Part shown: positions 63,751 to 64,000 of the stretch, piece after piece
How positions within the stretch are numbered: position 1 is the stretch's first letter
How the letters are laid out: each line of letters begins with the position of its first letter
DNA from: Aquimarina sp. MAR_2010_214
GTDB lineage: Bacteria; Bacteroidota; Bacteroidia; Flavobacteriales; Flavobacteriaceae
DNA length: 64,000 nt
Direction of reading: 5' to 3'
Assembly (NCBI RefSeq): GCF_002846555.1
Contig: NZ_PJMS01000001.1
Location: 4,448,501 to 4,512,500 of the forward strand
The notes under the pieces: generated by a model
Seen by the model: only the letters and a program-made list of their open reading frames with translations
What the model was told of the DNA's origin: nothing
Databases searched by the model: none
Program-made: the position numbers and the translations under genes

Positions 63751-64000
63751 ATGAGATCATACTTTTTGATACTTTGTTTTACAGCTTTTACTATTTCATC
63801 ATTTTCTCAAAAATCATCTCCCGTAGCTGGTGATGCAGCAACACTAATTGATCTCTTAAAAAAGGATTATAATAGTATTAATCCAGAAACAAAAGCAGAA
63901 GAAATTATTCGAGATCGAGCTAGAGTTTTAGGTGTTTTTAAATCTTATTATGACGGAGAATTAAATCAAGAGCTTTCCAAAGATTCGTTAATTGGAAATA
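63751..64000 (+). CDS. Secreted protein, 5' part only
   Basis: This open frame starts at ATG 63,751 and runs off the right edge after 83 codons. The N-terminus MRSYFLILCFTAFTISSFSQ is a signal peptide with a cleavage site at about residue 20, followed by a helical domain (DAATLIDLLKKDYNSI). No family can be named from this part. It may be the first chromosomal gene after the element or its last cargo. The 136 bp before it are AT-rich with no clear attachment site. Confidence 0.65.
   Translation, partial: MRSYFLILCFTAFTISSFSQKSSPVAGDAATLIDLLKKDYNSINPETKAEEIIRDRARVLGVFKSYYDGELNQELSKDSLIGN

Overview
This window comes from an AT-rich chromosome of the phylum Bacteroidota, most likely a marine Flavobacteriaceae species; Aquimarina or a close relative is my guess and is not proven. 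Support comes from a secreted protease with a C-terminal type IX secretion sorting domain, lipoproteins with short lipoboxes, start sites without clear Shine-Dalgarno sequences, several TAnnTTTG-type -7 promoter boxes, an M56/BlaI pair, a Bacteroidota-type peptide leader, and the protein families of the core genes.

Left part, 1-38,291, is mostly ordinary chromosome. It opens with a cobalamin riboswitch facing left, whose target gene lies outside the window. Next come a cobalamin nucleotide-loop assembly operon (cobU, cobT, a small membrane protein, cobS, cobC), an endonuclease/sphingomyelinase-like lipoprotein, and a cobalamin/iron-type ABC importer (binding protein plus permease, no ATPase). 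Then follow a TPR histidine kinase, two DinB-like proteins, dnaN, a Crp/Fnr regulator, a TPR lipoprotein and an alpha/beta hydrolase. A GCS2-CBS protein overlaps an aspartoacylase-like protein. A small cysteine-rich peptide gene with a RiPP-type leader lies beside a decayed copy of the aspartoacylase 3' end. Further on are a spermidine synthase-like protein, a PLP dehydratase, and a BlaI/M56 sensor pair with three evenly spaced operator dyads and a 12-unit repeat sensor. The stretch closes with an M57 protease, gltD-gltB divergent from glnK-amt, a T9SS-sorted trypsin-like protease and mnmE.

Right part, 38,292 to about 63,700, looks like an integrative mobilizable element or island joined to the 3' end of mnmE. 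Its backbone has a tyrosine recombinase, a Cro/C1-type regulator, a HEPN-like protein, two small paralogues, an excisionase-like HTH protein, a primase-helicase, an iteron array, a CHC2/Toprim primase, MobC, a MobA-type relaxase and a small membrane coiled-coil protein. No type IV secretion genes are seen, so transfer would need a helper. The cargo is defence: (i) an MmeI/YeeA-like methyltransferase, SF2 helicase and GIY-YIG protein operon, followed by the fossil 3' end of a type I specificity gene; (ii) a tight five-gene operon with a small unknown protein, a small P-loop protein, an AbiV/HEPN protein, a large AAA ATPase and an HNH nuclease; (iii) a McrBC system preceded by a truncated copy of its own start and a DUF6979-like gene; and (iv) an island-type hypothetical protein. 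The right attachment site was not found, so how far the element extends is unknown. A secreted protein gene runs off the right edge.

The most promising candidate for an undescribed system is the five-gene operon at 52,886-57,665. It joins a predicted HEPN ribonuclease to a Septu-like ATPase-HNH pair.
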